Assembly: GCA_004353515.1 (NCBI GenBank)
Contig: SMNZ01000001.1
Coordinates: forward strand, 682,001 to 746,000
Direction of reading: 5' to 3'
DNA length: 64,000 bases
From: Alteromonadaceae bacterium M269
GTDB taxonomy: Bacteria; Pseudomonadota; Gammaproteobacteria; Enterobacterales; Alteromonadaceae
Each line of letters opens with the position of its first letter. Position 1 is the stretch's first letter. A model generated the notes under the pieces. It saw only the letters and a program-made list of their open reading frames with translations. It was not told the origin of the DNA and made no database searches. This document shows, piece after piece, positions 25,555 through 35,236 of the stretch. The position numbers and the translations under genes were made by a program.

Positions 25555-26740
25555 TGTTGATTCTCCCTGCTGTCGCTGGATAGGCTTCTGGATATTTCCT
25601 AATGTGGTCTTTTAATTCAGATAACTGTTCTTGAAGATGCCAAGGTGGTGTGTCGTAAACATCTTCAACAATATGTTCAATTGAACAAACAGGAACCTGC
25701 TCACAAAGTTTAAGTTGCTTAAGTACGTCTTGGCGCATTTCTTCCAAGGACTCGACGTCTTTTTCTTCATCCAACCAATCTTTGCTGATAAGCCAATTTC
25801 TTAAGCGGCTGATAGGATCTTTTTGACGCCACTTTTCCTCTTCATCTTTCGAACGGTAACCTGTTGGGTCATCAGATGTAGAGTGAGCAGCCAAACGGTA
25901 TGTCATGGCTTCAATCAATACTGGACATTGCTCTTCTATAGCAATCTTTCTTGCTTCAGTCGTCGCAGCAAAAACAGCTAACGCGTCATTACCGTCAACA
26001 CGGATTGTTTTAATACCGTAACCGATTCCACGAGATGCAATACCATCACCAGCAAACTGCTCATTAGATGGTGTAGAAATAGCATAACCATTGTTACGAC
26101 AGAAAAATATAGCTGGGCACTTAAGCACCGCTGCCATATTCAATCCAGCATGAAAATCACCTTCAGATGCAGCGCCTTCACCAAAATAACAAATGGTAAT
26201 CGCATCCTCACCAGCCATTTTCTGACCGTAAGCATAACCTGCTGCCTGAGGGATTTGTGTACCTAGTGGTGATGAGATTGTCATGAAATTAAGAGGCTTA
26301 TCACCATAGTGAATAGGCATTTGACGACCTTTATTGGCTTCCTTTTCATTACTGAACATTTGATTCATGAATTGCTCAGTCGTATATCCTCTATAAGCTA
26401 GCGCACCTTGCTCACGATACTGAGACATAATCAGGTCTTGAGGCTCTAATGCCGCGGCACTTGCCGCACTGGCCGCTTCTTCACCTGTACTGGCGAGATA
26501 GAAGCTAATACGCCCTTGCCTTTGTGCTGAAACCATTCGTTCATCAAGAACACGAATAAACTTCATCGTTTCGTAGATTTTGACTGCAGTTTCTTGATCT
26601 AAGTCAGGTAGTTTAGCTTCTTCAAAACTTGTTCCATCAGCTTGAAGCAGCTGAAGCATTGGGATGTCTATAATACCATTAGCAATTATCTTTGCTGTAT
26701 GCGTAATACCGACGTTAGAAAGATGATCTCTGTCTTGCAT
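25547..26740 (-). CDS. bkdA1: Branched-chain 2-oxoacid dehydrogenase E1 alpha
   Basis: A 397-residue alpha subunit with the thiamine diphosphate/Mg motif [19 protein letters not shown] ending at NN, preceded by the substrate-channel string SYREQGAL. The loop [17 protein letters not shown] corresponds to the mammalian phosphorylation loop. It is first in a three-gene operon. No lipoamide dehydrogenase (E3) gene is nearby, so E3 is presumably shared with other complexes. The ATG follows an AGGCGG sequence. Confidence 0.95.
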   Translation of the reverse strand: MQDRDHLSNVGITHTAKIIANGIIDIPMLQLLQADGTSFEEAKLPDLDQETAVKIYETMKFIRVLDERMVSAQRQGRISFYLASTGEEAASAASAAALEPQDLIMSQYREQGALAYRGYTTEQFMNQMFSNEKEANKGRQMPIHYGDKPLNFMTISSPLGTQIPQAAGYAYGQKMAGEDAITICYFGEGAASEGDFHAGLNMAAVLKCPAIFFCRNNGYAISTPSNEQFAGDGIASRGIGYGIKTIRVDGNDALAVFAATTEARKIAIEEQCPVLIEAMTYRLAAHSTSDDPTGYRSKDEEEKWRQKDPISRLRNWLISKDWLDEEKDVESLEEMRQDVLKQLKLCEQVPVCSIEHIVEDVYDTPPWHLQEQLSELKDHIRKYPEAYPATAGRINNG

Positions 26741-27151
26741 GTTGCCGCCTTTAAATACGTGCTTGCCTATGACGATATTGAAGTTTCAATACACGCCTTA
26801 GCCTAGCTTTAGTAACTATCAAAACTGCCCGATATGTTAGAGTAGACGATGATGTACGTTCTTGCTTTTTGATCAATGGATCGAAGATAAATAGGATATA
26901 ACAACTAATTTACACACATTAACCGACAACTTCATCCTATTTGTTAAATGGATGTTTAGTCATGGTTTCTTTTTGTTCACAAATATTAGGAGAAAACTCC
27001 TCCACTATTCTTATCGCAATCGAAACGCTTTTATTTAGAGTAAAATCAACACGCCCTAGGTTTAAATATCAAAATTTCACTATCATTGTGCTTTATGATT
27101 TTGATACCTTAGCGCCATTGCAGTTCTCAATTCCTAAAAAGAGTTTATTTT
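26741..27151. other. Divergent intergenic region, bkd operon / diguanylate cyclase
   Basis: A 411-bp region between the leftward bkd operon and the rightward GGDEF gene. It must carry both promoters. The only clear symmetry is AGGAG-AAAA-CTCCT at 26988-27001. A 73-codon rightward open frame here (26941-27162) begins with TTG, lacks a ribosome site and runs into the next gene, so I do not accept it. Confidence 0.5.
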
Positions 27152-28363
27152 TTGTTCTTTAAACGCTTTCTTGTTACCAGCGCTTTTTTATTGCTTTCAA
27201 CGATTGGGATGTTCTCTTTCTCAGAACCCGTAGTTGGCGTTCTCAATCAACTCCCCCTCTTACCTGAAATATTGCTTGGTCTCCTTGCCACGTTAGCGCT
27301 TTACTTCGGTTATAGCCGAGCTGTATTGGTAGCAATTTTACTGGCATTGCTAGTTAACCTAACAAGTGTTGTTAACTTCATTAAAGTCACTATCCCAAGC
27401 TTGGATTATGTGACCTTAGCTATAGTCACGGGTTGTGCTTGGTTAATCTGGCAGCCCGATAAAGGTTTTAGGTTTAAAAATAGCCTGCTTGCTCTAGTGC
27501 AGTTGGTTTTAGCCATTGCAGCTTCTGTTGCTATCTTGGTTTACTCACCAGCTTTTACGCTAGAACCGACTAGTTTAATCAAAACAGCTAATGCTCAGGC
27601 CACAACAGAGTTGTTTGAGATCAATAATCACAATTTGTTGCTCTTTGCACTTATCCTAGCCGCGACGGTTAAAGCCTTTATCAAGCCCACTTATTTTAAT
27701 GTGAGTTTGCTGGCCGTTATGATCACGTTATCTGTTGTGCTACACCAAGCTGATACAAAAGATAATTTAATAAACGGTTTTATTGGACTTATTGCTTTAT
27801 TACTGGTTATCAGCATATTGGTCGAAAGCCGACATATGGCGTTTAGAGATCAGCTAACCCAAATCCCATCGCGAACAGCACTTCAACAATATGTTCAAAC
27901 ATTGGGATCGAAATACGTTGTAGTGATGGCAGATATTGATCACTTCAAGAAATTCAATGACACCCACGGCCATGATATTGGGGATCAGGTTCTTAAATTG
28001 GTCGCTAAGAAAATTAACGAAGTCGGCGGTGGTGGCAAAGCCTTTCGATATGGTGGTGAGGAATTTACTATCATATTTGCCGATAAGAAAAGCCATCAGG
28101 TTATTCCTTTTATTGAGCAAGTTCGAACTAATATTGAACATTACCCGCTCGTCTTGAGAGGAAAAGACAGACCTCCTAAAAAACCCCCTGAGAAAAGCAG
28201 AACTGCGAAGAAGGCCAAAAATAAACAGGTTTTTGTGACGTCCAGCTTCGGTGTCGCTGAATTAACAAATAAAGCCGATGATTTCGAGCACGTTATGAAA
28301 CAAGCAGATAATGCATTATATAAAGCTAAAAAGGCAGGGAGAAATTGTGTCAAAACAGCCTAA
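27152..28363 (+). CDS. Membrane-bound diguanylate cyclase (GGDEF)
   Basis: A 403-residue protein with about seven hydrophobic segments (to residue 225), then a GGDEF domain that makes cyclic di-GMP. The active-site motif is GGEEF (301-305). The metal-binding D261 lies in ADIDHFKKFND. No RxxD inhibitory site precedes the motif (the place reads VGGG), so product inhibition is not expected there. A basic, proline-rich insertion (RPPKKPPEKSRTAKKAK) interrupts the domain after the signature helix, which is unusual. The start is a TTG at 27152 with AAGAG upstream; an ATG 19 codons later would cut the first helix. It overlaps the glycosyltransferase by 17 bp. Confidence 0.85.
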   Translation: MFFKRFLVTSAFLLLSTIGMFSFSEPVVGVLNQLPLLPEILLGLLATLALYFGYSRAVLVAILLALLVNLTSVVNFIKVTIPSLDYVTLAIVTGCAWLIWQPDKGFRFKNSLLALVQLVLAIAASVAILVYSPAFTLEPTSLIKTANAQATTELFEINNHNLLLFALILAATVKAFIKPTYFNVSLLAVMITLSVVLHQADTKDNLINGFIGLIALLLVISILVESRHMAFRDQLTQIPSRTALQQYVQTLGSKYVVVMADIDHFKKFNDTHGHDIGDQVLKLVAKKINEVGGGGKAFRYGGEEFTIIFADKKSHQVIPFIEQVRTNIEHYPLVLRGKDRPPKKPPEKSRTAKKAKNKQVFVTSSFGVAELTNKADDFEHVMKQADNALYKAKKAGRNCVKTA

Positions 28364-29612
28364 AAAACTCCTTGTTTTAGGTCATGTCTGGCCAGAACCA
28401 ACCGCTTCTGCTGCTGGCAGTCACATGTTAAGCCTGATTGATATGTTTCAGAGCAACGGCTACGAAATTCACTTTTGGTGTGTCGCTAAGCTTAATGAAA
28501 ACCCGGAAGAACTTGAAAAACTAGACATACAAACAAAGGCAATTGAGGTTAACTCAGACTCTTTTGATATTCAGGTTAAAGACGTCATGCCTGATATTGT
28601 TTTATTTGATCGGTTTATCACTGAAGAACAATTTGGCTGGCGTGTTTCTCAGTGTTGCCCTGAAGCACTCAAATTGCTTGATACGGAAGATCTTCATTGC
28701 TTACGTCATGCTCGGCAAGAAGCATTAAAAAAAGGAACAGAAGTTGAGTACTTATTGAAAACGTCGGACATCAGTAAAAGAGAGATAGCCTCTATCTATC
28801 GTTGTGACCTAACACTGATTCTTTCTAAAGCAGAACTGTGTATTCTCAACGACATATTCTCGGTACCGAATACTCTACTGGCACACAGTCCTTTTATGAT
28901 TAAGGCTCCCCAGGTTAAAACCCTTGGCTTTTCGGAAAGAAAGCACTTTGTCACTATCGGAAACTTTCTTCATGCACCAAACTGGGATGCGGTTCTTTAT
29001 TTAAGAGAAACATTATGGCCAACCATCAGGAAAAAATTGCCTGAAGCGCAAATGCATATATATGGTGCTTACGCTGCCAATAAAGCTTATGCACTGAATA
29101 ACAAGAAGATAGGCTTCCGTATACTAGGTCGAGCAGAAAGTGCTTATGATGTGCTAACCAATGCGAAAGTATGCTTAGCCCCCTTAAGGTTCGGAGCTGG
29201 ACTGAAAGGAAAGCTAACCGATGCCATGCTGGCTGGTACGCCGAGTGTTACTACAAATATAGGTGCTGAAGGGATGATGCCAGACAACTGGCTTGAAAAT
29301 GATTGGCCAGGTTCTATTACTGATCAGGATGATGATTTTGTCGACCAAGCGGTTCGCTTATACCAAGATTCAATACTTTGGCAAGAAAAGCAACTGCAAG
29401 GTTTTGATTTACTGGCGAAACAATTTGATGCTCAGACAAACTCGAATAGATTAATGCAAAGTATTTGCGGCGCGATTGAAAATAAACATCAGAGGCGAAC
29501 AGACAACTTTTTTGGCCAACTGTTAAATCATCATAACCATAAAAGCAGTGAATACATGTCTCGTTGGATCCAAACTAAAAATGAGCTTAAAGCACTTAGG
29601 GAAGAAAATTAG
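28347..29612 (+). CDS. Glycosyltransferase, GT4-like
   Basis: About 421 residues from a GTG at 28347, five bases after GGGAG; an upstream ATG at 28311 has no ribosome site. The N-terminal half has a nucleotide-sugar-fold strand (KKLLVLGHVWPEPTASAAGSH). The C-terminal half has the donor-binding pattern KVCLAPLRFGAGLKGKLTDAMLAGTPSVTTNIGAEGM, typical of family GT4. No membrane segment is visible. It overlaps the diguanylate cyclase end, so the pair is translationally coupled. A c-di-GMP-linked surface glycan is a reasonable but unproved reading. The C-terminal tail (about 375-421) is charged and helical. Confidence 0.8.
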   Translation: MSKQPKKLLVLGHVWPEPTASAAGSHMLSLIDMFQSNGYEIHFWCVAKLNENPEELEKLDIQTKAIEVNSDSFDIQVKDVMPDIVLFDRFITEEQFGWRVSQCCPEALKLLDTEDLHCLRHARQEALKKGTEVEYLLKTSDISKREIASIYRCDLTLILSKAELCILNDIFSVPNTLLAHSPFMIKAPQVKTLGFSERKHFVTIGNFLHAPNWDAVLYLRETLWPTIRKKLPEAQMHIYGAYAANKAYALNNKKIGFRILGRAESAYDVLTNAKVCLAPLRFGAGLKGKLTDAMLAGTPSVTTNIGAEGMMPDNWLENDWPGSITDQDDDFVDQAVRLYQDSILWQEKQLQGFDLLAKQFDAQTNSNRLMQSICGAIENKHQRRTDNFFGQLLNHHNHKSSEYMSRWIQTKNELKALREEN

Positions 29613-29872
29613 ACATCCTTTTCTGACTAACGTTTTACGATCCAATTGCTAACAAAGCGTTAAAATGCTTGTTCATGCCCTTTTCAGAATGTTATAAGTA
29701 TTCTGTTGGATTAAGGTCTTATGACCAAGGGTACGTTGTACTTTTCCTGAAGGTATGTCGTTCAGCTTCTTTATGATAGATGAACGATAAAAAGGCTAGC
29801 TCTGACGAGTCCCGTTCATCTTCAAAAAATCAACCTACTCCAAATGACTACAATAAAAACAAGGCGGTATTA

Positions 29873-31399
29873 ATGTCTACGACAGAAATAAAACCCAAAG
29901 AGTTTTTCGGCCACCCGGCCGGATTGCAAACTCTATTTTTCACTGAAATGTGGGAAAGATTTAGTTACTACGGGATGCGTGCGCTACTCGTCCTCTTTAT
30001 GACAGCAAGTATTCAAGAAGGTGGCTTACTGATAACAGTTGCATCAGCTGGTGCCATTTACGGTTTATATACGGGTGCCGTTTATTTCATGGGCTTACCC
30101 GGCGGTTGGATTGCTGATAGATTAATCGGAAGCCAACAAGCAGTTTGGTATGGTGGAATTATTATTTTCATTGGCCACCTTATCCTAGCAATTCCAAGTG
30201 ACAAAACCTTCTTTGTCGGTCTTATATTCGTTGTTCTTGGTACAGGGTTACTTAAGCCTAACATTGGTGCGATGGTGGGGCAGCTTTACTCAGCTGAAGA
30301 TGAGCGAAGAGATGCTGGCTATACGCTTTATTACATGGGCATTAATATCGGCTCTTTGCTTGCGTATATCTCTGTTGGTCCTTTAAAAGAAGCAGGCCTT
30401 TGGCATTGGGCATTTGGTCTAGCCGCAGTTGGTATGCTTGCAGGACTTATCCAGTACAAATTAACACGTCACAAATTAGGCAGCGCAGGTGCTGAACCAA
30501 CAATCAAATCATCCCCTAAAACAGTTAAAATTAGTTGGACAGTTATCACATTATTCTTAGTTGTTTTAGCAACAGTGACAGGTCTGGCGTTGTTAGAAGT
30601 TATCACTCTAGATCCAGTCTCTTTAGCCAAGCTAGTAACAGGTATCATTGCGACACTTTTCTTTGGTTTCTACGGCTATATCTTTTTCCTAGGAAAGCTT
30701 AATAGCAGAGAGAAGAAAAACTTAGGTGCCCTATTTTGGGTTTGTATCGCCTCAACGTGTTTCTTTGCAGGTTTTGAATTAGCAGGCTCATCATTGAACC
30801 TGTTTGCTCAAGATTACACAAACCGCATTATGGGCTCATTCACTATCCCAACTATCTGGTTCCAGAACTCAAACCCTTTCTTCATTATCACTTTGTCTCC
30901 TTTCATCGCTGCACTTTGGATTAACCTAGCTAAAAAAATGATAAGCCCAACTTACGGTGTCAAAGCTGGTATAGGCTTGGTGATTATGGCTACTGGCTTT
31001 ATCGTGATGTTCTTCGCAGCACAGCAAGCTGCTAGCGGACTAAAAGTTGCGCCTTATTGGCTGGTTACAACGTATTTCTTCCATACAGTGGGTGAGATTT
31101 GTTTAAGCCCAACGGCACTAAGTGCTGTAAGTAAACTTTCACCTAAGCGTTTCGCGGGTCAAATGATGGGTGTATTCGTACTAACCTACGCAATGGGTAA
31201 CCTAGTATCTGGCCTGTTAGCTGGTCAATTCGATCCAAATCAGGTTGATCAGATGCCTGGCTTGTATCTGCAAATCGCAGTATTCGGTATAGGTGTAGGT
31301 ATCGCAGTTGGTATCATCAGTTACATGACTAAGAGCTGGGAAAAAGTCGAAGTTGAAGAAGAAGCTCCTCAAGCTTCAAATAATTTAAGCAATGCTTAA
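29873..31399 (+). CDS. POT/PTR-family proton-coupled oligopeptide transporter
   Basis: About 508 residues with 14 membrane segments, importing di- and tripeptides with protons. Signatures are FFTEMWERFSYYGMRALLVLF (start of TM1), GGWIADRLIGSQQAVWYGG and GTGLLKPNIGAMVGQLY. I place the start at the ATG at 29873, five bases after AAGGCGG; a longer form from 29780 has no ribosome site. A short hairpin (GGTCTTATGACC) lies upstream and a terminator follows. It resembles E. coli DtpA/DtpB in general; the exact subtype is not resolved. Confidence 0.93.
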   Translation: MSTTEIKPKEFFGHPAGLQTLFFTEMWERFSYYGMRALLVLFMTASIQEGGLLITVASAGAIYGLYTGAVYFMGLPGGWIADRLIGSQQAVWYGGIIIFIGHLILAIPSDKTFFVGLIFVVLGTGLLKPNIGAMVGQLYSAEDERRDAGYTLYYMGINIGSLLAYISVGPLKEAGLWHWAFGLAAVGMLAGLIQYKLTRHKLGSAGAEPTIKSSPKTVKISWTVITLFLVVLATVTGLALLEVITLDPVSLAKLVTGIIATLFFGFYGYIFFLGKLNSREKKNLGALFWVCIASTCFFAGFELAGSSLNLFAQDYTNRIMGSFTIPTIWFQNSNPFFIITLSPFIAALWINLAKKMISPTYGVKAGIGLVIMATGFIVMFFAAQQAASGLKVAPYWLVTTYFFHTVGEICLSPTALSAVSKLSPKRFAGQMMGVFVLTYAMGNLVSGLLAGQFDPNQVDQMPGLYLQIAVFGIGVGIAVGIISYMTKSWEKVEVEEEAPQASNNLSNA

Positions 31400-31422
31400 T
31401 TAGATTATTCTTCAACAAATTT

Positions 31423-31450
31423 AAAAGAGAGCTCATTTAAGCTCTCTTTT
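31423..31450 (+). terminator. Terminator after the peptide transporter
   Basis: AAAAGAGAGCT and AGCTCTCTTTT pair perfectly (11 bp) around CATTTA, ending in a T-run. It is about 24 bp after the transporter stop. Confidence 0.9.
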
Positions 31451-31553
31451 GCTTTCCACTTCCAGAAACTCAAATTTTCTTTTTTTATTTCAAACTTTTT
31501 CCATTCAAGCATCGACTTATTTAACAAACCACTTAATACCATGGGTCGATATC

Positions 31554-32093
31554 ATGAAAGTTCTTAACAAATATGCAGCAGTTTTACCCGCACTACTCGT
31601 CCTCGCATCTATCAGTACCGCATCTCAGAATGACGACTACATAGTTGTCGCATTAGACAATTGTGAAGTTGTAAGCAAAACTCAGATGACACCAGAACAA
31701 CTTGACGCTTATCTGCCGTTGAAAAATGCAGAACTACTGATTGAAGAATTACAAATTCCCCTAGAGGACATGGAGTTGCAATTAAAAGAATATACTGATC
31801 AAATCGAAGAGATTACCAAACTTGCAGTTCAAGAAACCGATGGTTCAATTTATATCGACAAACACTATCTGTCGCAGCAACAGGAAATCGCAAAACAAAT
31901 ATCTGATATCGTTGCATTTCATCAATTAGACATCGACGCCATAGAAGAACACAGTGAAGAAATTGGAAAAAAAGCGGAGCGGTTCGAAAAGGCTATTAAA
32001 AAGGACTTAGCTGGCATCGAATACGATCAAATACGTATTCTCACGCCTGAAGAAGACGATGGTGATTACAGTTGCCACAAGGAGGCATATTAA
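31554..32093 (+). CDS. Exported protein of unknown function, helical
   Basis: About 179 residues from an ATG at 31554. It has a basic start (MKVLNKY), a hydrophobic core (AAVLPALLVLASIS) and a likely signal-peptidase cut near STAS. The mature part is acidic and strongly helical with heptad-like spacing (about 60-150), suggesting a coiled coil. Only two cysteines are present (NCEVV and SCHKEAY), placed near the two ends, and they could form a disulfide. It stands alone between a terminator and a convergent stem-loop. I do not recognise a family. An upstream in-frame extension lacks a ribosome site. Confidence 0.65.
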   Translation: MKVLNKYAAVLPALLVLASISTASQNDDYIVVALDNCEVVSKTQMTPEQLDAYLPLKNAELLIEELQIPLEDMELQLKEYTDQIEEITKLAVQETDGSIYIDKHYLSQQQEIAKQISDIVAFHQLDIDAIEEHSEEIGKKAERFEKAIKKDLAGIEYDQIRILTPEEDDGDYSCHKEAY

Positions 32094-32107
32094 GCTCACC
32101 AGGTGTT

Positions 32108-32135
32108 CCTATCCGCAAGCTTTTCTGCGGATAGG
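32108..32135. terminator. Stem-loop between convergent genes
   Basis: CCTATCCGCA and TGCGGATAGG are perfect 10-bp arms around AGCTTTTC. Neither strand has a T-run directly after it. It is centred between two convergent genes and could stop or stabilise both transcripts. Confidence 0.55.
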
Positions 32136-32165
32136 CTCACAATTTATCATTCACAGTTCAACGAA

Positions 32166-33428
32166 CTAATGACAACTTTTATTAAAAAGATGCTGAACCC
32201 GTTTAATATCTCCATTAGTCCCTGCGGGTTCGATTCCCAACACACAGGCCACTATCCCGTATACCTCGACATTATCAAATGCCTCAACCACTTCTTTTGA
32301 TTTAAATGCTGGGCCGCTGGCAAGAAAGGAAGCTCTCATAGAAGGATGTTGATTATCATACCCATGAGTTGCTACTAATTTATCTGCGGCTTTTAATGAC
32401 AAGGGTTTGGCTTTGTCTTCGCTAGTATAAAGTGTCCACCCTGGGTCAGCTAAAATCATCAACTCAGGAGCTCTCTGAGGATGGTTAAAATAGTATAACG
32501 CATCAAACTCGGATCGCTTCAACACACGCATATTCTTGTGTTTTCCCTGCAAAGAACTATATAGCTGTTCAATCTTGTCTTGCTTACCGAATACACTTAA
32601 GAAAGGTTCATAGGCTGGCCCACGATTCTTCGACCAGTCAGGAATATTAAAATCATTCAAGTCAACCCATTGGTCTAGGTTGATAATCCTATCGTCGGAT
32701 AAATCAACCATACCATGATCAGAAACAACAATAATGTTAGCTTCTTCATACAGACCGAGCGTTTTAAGACCTTTTATGAGGTCACCAATGTGCCCATCTA
32801 CCGTAGCTAATGCTTGCTTTTCTTCATCTGATCTCAACCCGTGGTCATGTGATGCACTATCAACTGCAGAAAAATACATATTAATTAGGTTAGGAGGTTT
32901 CCCTTCCGGTAACTTGAGCCAACCGAGTACTTCATCAACTCGCTCACCATAATCTTTGCTTTTATTATATGGCTTCCAATAGGTTGGATGGATATCATCA
33001 ATAGGCACTTCAGATCCAACCCAAAAATAGGTTGCGGCAATAAGTCCCTGCTTTTCTGCGCTTATCCAAATAGGTTCCCCGTGCCACCACTCAGGGTTTT
33101 GTGAATCTCGCCCGTTTTCAAACTTTCTACCTATTTTCCGATCATAAGGTGCATTAGAAATCATGCCGTGATTCTCCGGATGTAATCCGGTTGCCAATGT
33201 GTAGAAATTAACGAAGGTTTTTGACGGCATTGCGGGTGTCATACTCTTCGCACGCACACCTTGATTCCCCAGCTTGTTGATACTAGGCGTTAACTCTTCA
33301 GTGATAGAGTCAGGGCGCAGCCCATCCACACCTATCATTATCACTAGCGGAGATTGTTCTTTGCTATATAAATGACCAGTAAAGAATAAAGATAAAAAGA
33401 ACAGAAAATAAGTGACTTTAGTATTCAT
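32166..33428 (-). CDS. Exported type I phosphodiesterase/nucleotide pyrophosphatase (ENPP-like)
   Basis: A 420-residue protein with a signal peptide (cut near GHLYS, residue 22) and an alkaline-phosphatase-superfamily core. Metal and nucleophile residues are visible: D35 (GVDGLRPD) and T71 (AMPSKTFVNFYTLATGLHPENHGM) as the nucleophile. DSASHDHG, VVSDHGM and a late THGYDN supply the remaining metal ligands. Bacterial ENPPs hydrolyse nucleotide and other phosphodiesters in the periplasm. It lies alone, convergent with the helical exported protein. No strong ribosome site is seen before the ATG. Confidence 0.9.
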   Translation of the reverse strand: MNTKVTYFLFFLSLFFTGHLYSKEQSPLVIMIGVDGLRPDSITEELTPSINKLGNQGVRAKSMTPAMPSKTFVNFYTLATGLHPENHGMISNAPYDRKIGRKFENGRDSQNPEWWHGEPIWISAEKQGLIAATYFWVGSEVPIDDIHPTYWKPYNKSKDYGERVDEVLGWLKLPEGKPPNLINMYFSAVDSASHDHGLRSDEEKQALATVDGHIGDLIKGLKTLGLYEEANIIVVSDHGMVDLSDDRIINLDQWVDLNDFNIPDWSKNRGPAYEPFLSVFGKQDKIEQLYSSLQGKHKNMRVLKRSEFDALYYFNHPQRAPELMILADPGWTLYTSEDKAKPLSLKAADKLVATHGYDNQHPSMRASFLASGPAFKSKEVVEAFDNVEVYGIVACVLGIEPAGTNGDIKRVQHLFNKSCH

Positions 33429-33552
33429 TGTTTTTTATAGACAACCTGAAAGGTCGAGCAGTTTTCATCAATTCACGAAAAAGCTCAACCTATTTATTCC
33501 CTGTCACAAAAACTTCATTGCTCAAATTGCTGATTTGTTTTTGTGAGAGCAT

Positions 33553-35148
33553 TTAAACCTTAAATACACTCACAATTGCACTCATAGAATCAACGTTTTC
33601 ACCTAATACATTAGCAGCATCCTGAGTTTTGTTAGCTACTGATTTTGCTTGCTCTGCTGAACTCCCCAGAGAGTCGATGCTTTGGTTGATATCTTCTAGT
33701 GCTAACCCTTGTTGCTCAGACGTGTGATAAACCTGCTGTGTATGTTCCGTTATCTTTTGAGATAAGCCTGCGATGATATTGAGTGAGTTCCCCGCACCAT
33801 CAGCCATTTTGATTGTTTCTTGCGCTTGTTGCTCACTCTTACGCATAGCAGTGACAGCGGCTTCTGAGCCTTGTTTAAAGTCGGCAATAATCGTATTGAT
33901 TTCTTCTGTGGATTCCTGTGTCCTGTTTGCCAGTGTTCTGACTTCGTCAGACACCACCGCAAAGCCCCTTCCGTGTTCGCCTGCCCTAGCCGCTTCAATG
34001 GCCGCGTTAAGCGCGAGTAAATTTGTTTGATCAGCGATTTGCGTGATCACTTCTAGTACATTACTCACTTGCTCTCCACTGGTAGCGAGTTTGTCTACCA
34101 CCAATGCAGCTTTAGAAATCTCATCACCCAAATCTTTTAACGCGGTAATGGTGGCGCCAATAACTTGATGACCATCTGCAGCAGCACCGTCAACTTCATT
34201 AACATCGGAAGCAACACGCTCAATACTGGCACCAACTTCTTCAATAGCCACTGTCATGCGCTCAACGGCTTCAGATACCTTTTGCGTCATTTTGAATTGC
34301 TGTTCAATGCTTTCATTGGATTCTTCAGCCAAAACTTTAAGCTTAGAACTTTCCGAATGGATGGTGGTATTCGATGTCGAAATATTACTGACAATAGATG
34401 CGAACTTTCCAAGTAGAGACTTAAACGATGTTGCAACTATACCAACATCATCATGCCCTAAATCACTGACGTTATAATTGAGGTTATTGCTCTGTTCAAC
34501 GTCGACTATATCACTGGTTAAACGCGTCAAATTCTTTTGTAGCCCTTTTAACATAATGGCAAAAGCTACAATTAAGCCAATAGACATCAACACGATCATC
34601 GTAATGATCAGGTTCACCATAAAGTCACGAATTTCAGGAATCAAAGCAGCAAATCGAACTGAGTGTCCTTCCAACTTATTTAGTACAGGCTCAATATCAG
34701 AGAGGAATTTTTCTTTGCTGATTGCGCCGTCTTGCAAGCGTTTGACAAGCCTTAGTGCATTCGCATTAGCCGTAATATCTTGCTTACAGATATCAATTGC
34801 TTCACCAAACCCAAGCAAGCGAAACAGTAATACTTCAACAGCCATCACGGCATCTAAACACAGCTCGGCTTGCTCATTGGCAAAACGAAACCCTTGTGAC
34901 ATGCCTTGAAGTCTATAGTCGTTTGAACGCTTGTCTAGGATCTCTGAAAAGTCTGCATCATCGGGGGCACGTTTTAATCGTTCAATATTGAGATTGACTG
35001 TCTCTATGCCCACCAAGTGTTGCCGTTCGAGAAAGGTAAAATAACCGGTTTTTGCAATTTCAATCATACCGATGACATTAAACACCACCAATACAACCAA
35101 CGCAGAAAGCAAAACAGTAAACTTTTTCTTAACTGACCAGTCTTTCAT
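33553..35148 (-). CDS. Methyl-accepting chemotaxis protein
   Basis: A 531-residue chemoreceptor. It has a first membrane helix (about 10-32), a periplasmic helical sensor of about 150 residues (four-helix-bundle type), a second helix (about 186-206), a HAMP region (about 207-260) and the cytoplasmic signalling hairpin. The tip is [32 protein letters not shown] with DEVRTLA, the CheA/CheW contact. The end ([10 protein letters not shown]) has no CheR-docking pentapeptide. The ligand is unknown. The ATG follows GGAG by six bases. It appears monocistronic. Confidence 0.93.
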   Translation of the reverse strand: MKDWSVKKKFTVLLSALVVLVVFNVIGMIEIAKTGYFTFLERQHLVGIETVNLNIERLKRAPDDADFSEILDKRSNDYRLQGMSQGFRFANEQAELCLDAVMAVEVLLFRLLGFGEAIDICKQDITANANALRLVKRLQDGAISKEKFLSDIEPVLNKLEGHSVRFAALIPEIRDFMVNLIITMIVLMSIGLIVAFAIMLKGLQKNLTRLTSDIVDVEQSNNLNYNVSDLGHDDVGIVATSFKSLLGKFASIVSNISTSNTTIHSESSKLKVLAEESNESIEQQFKMTQKVSEAVERMTVAIEEVGASIERVASDVNEVDGAAADGHQVIGATITALKDLGDEISKAALVVDKLATSGEQVSNVLEVITQIADQTNLLALNAAIEAARAGEHGRGFAVVSDEVRTLANRTQESTEEINTIIADFKQGSEAAVTAMRKSEQQAQETIKMADGAGNSLNIIAGLSQKITEHTQQVYHTSEQQGLALEDINQSIDSLGSSAEQAKSVANKTQDAANVLGENVDSMSAIVSVFKV

Positions 35149-35236
35149 TCAAAGCTCCAAACAAAAACGTACAACACTTAGAATTTAATCGTCACATCCC
35201 TATCTGTAGCTAGCTAAGTTAATTCACTTAACTCTG

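Noticed and set aside
26941-27162. 73-codon plus-strand frame before the diguanylate cyclase
   Set aside because: It starts with TTG, has no ribosome site, overlaps the next gene's start and resembles no family.
34478-34909. 143-codon plus-strand frame inside the chemoreceptor
   Set aside because: Composition is that of a shadow frame opposite a well-supported gene, with no ribosome site.
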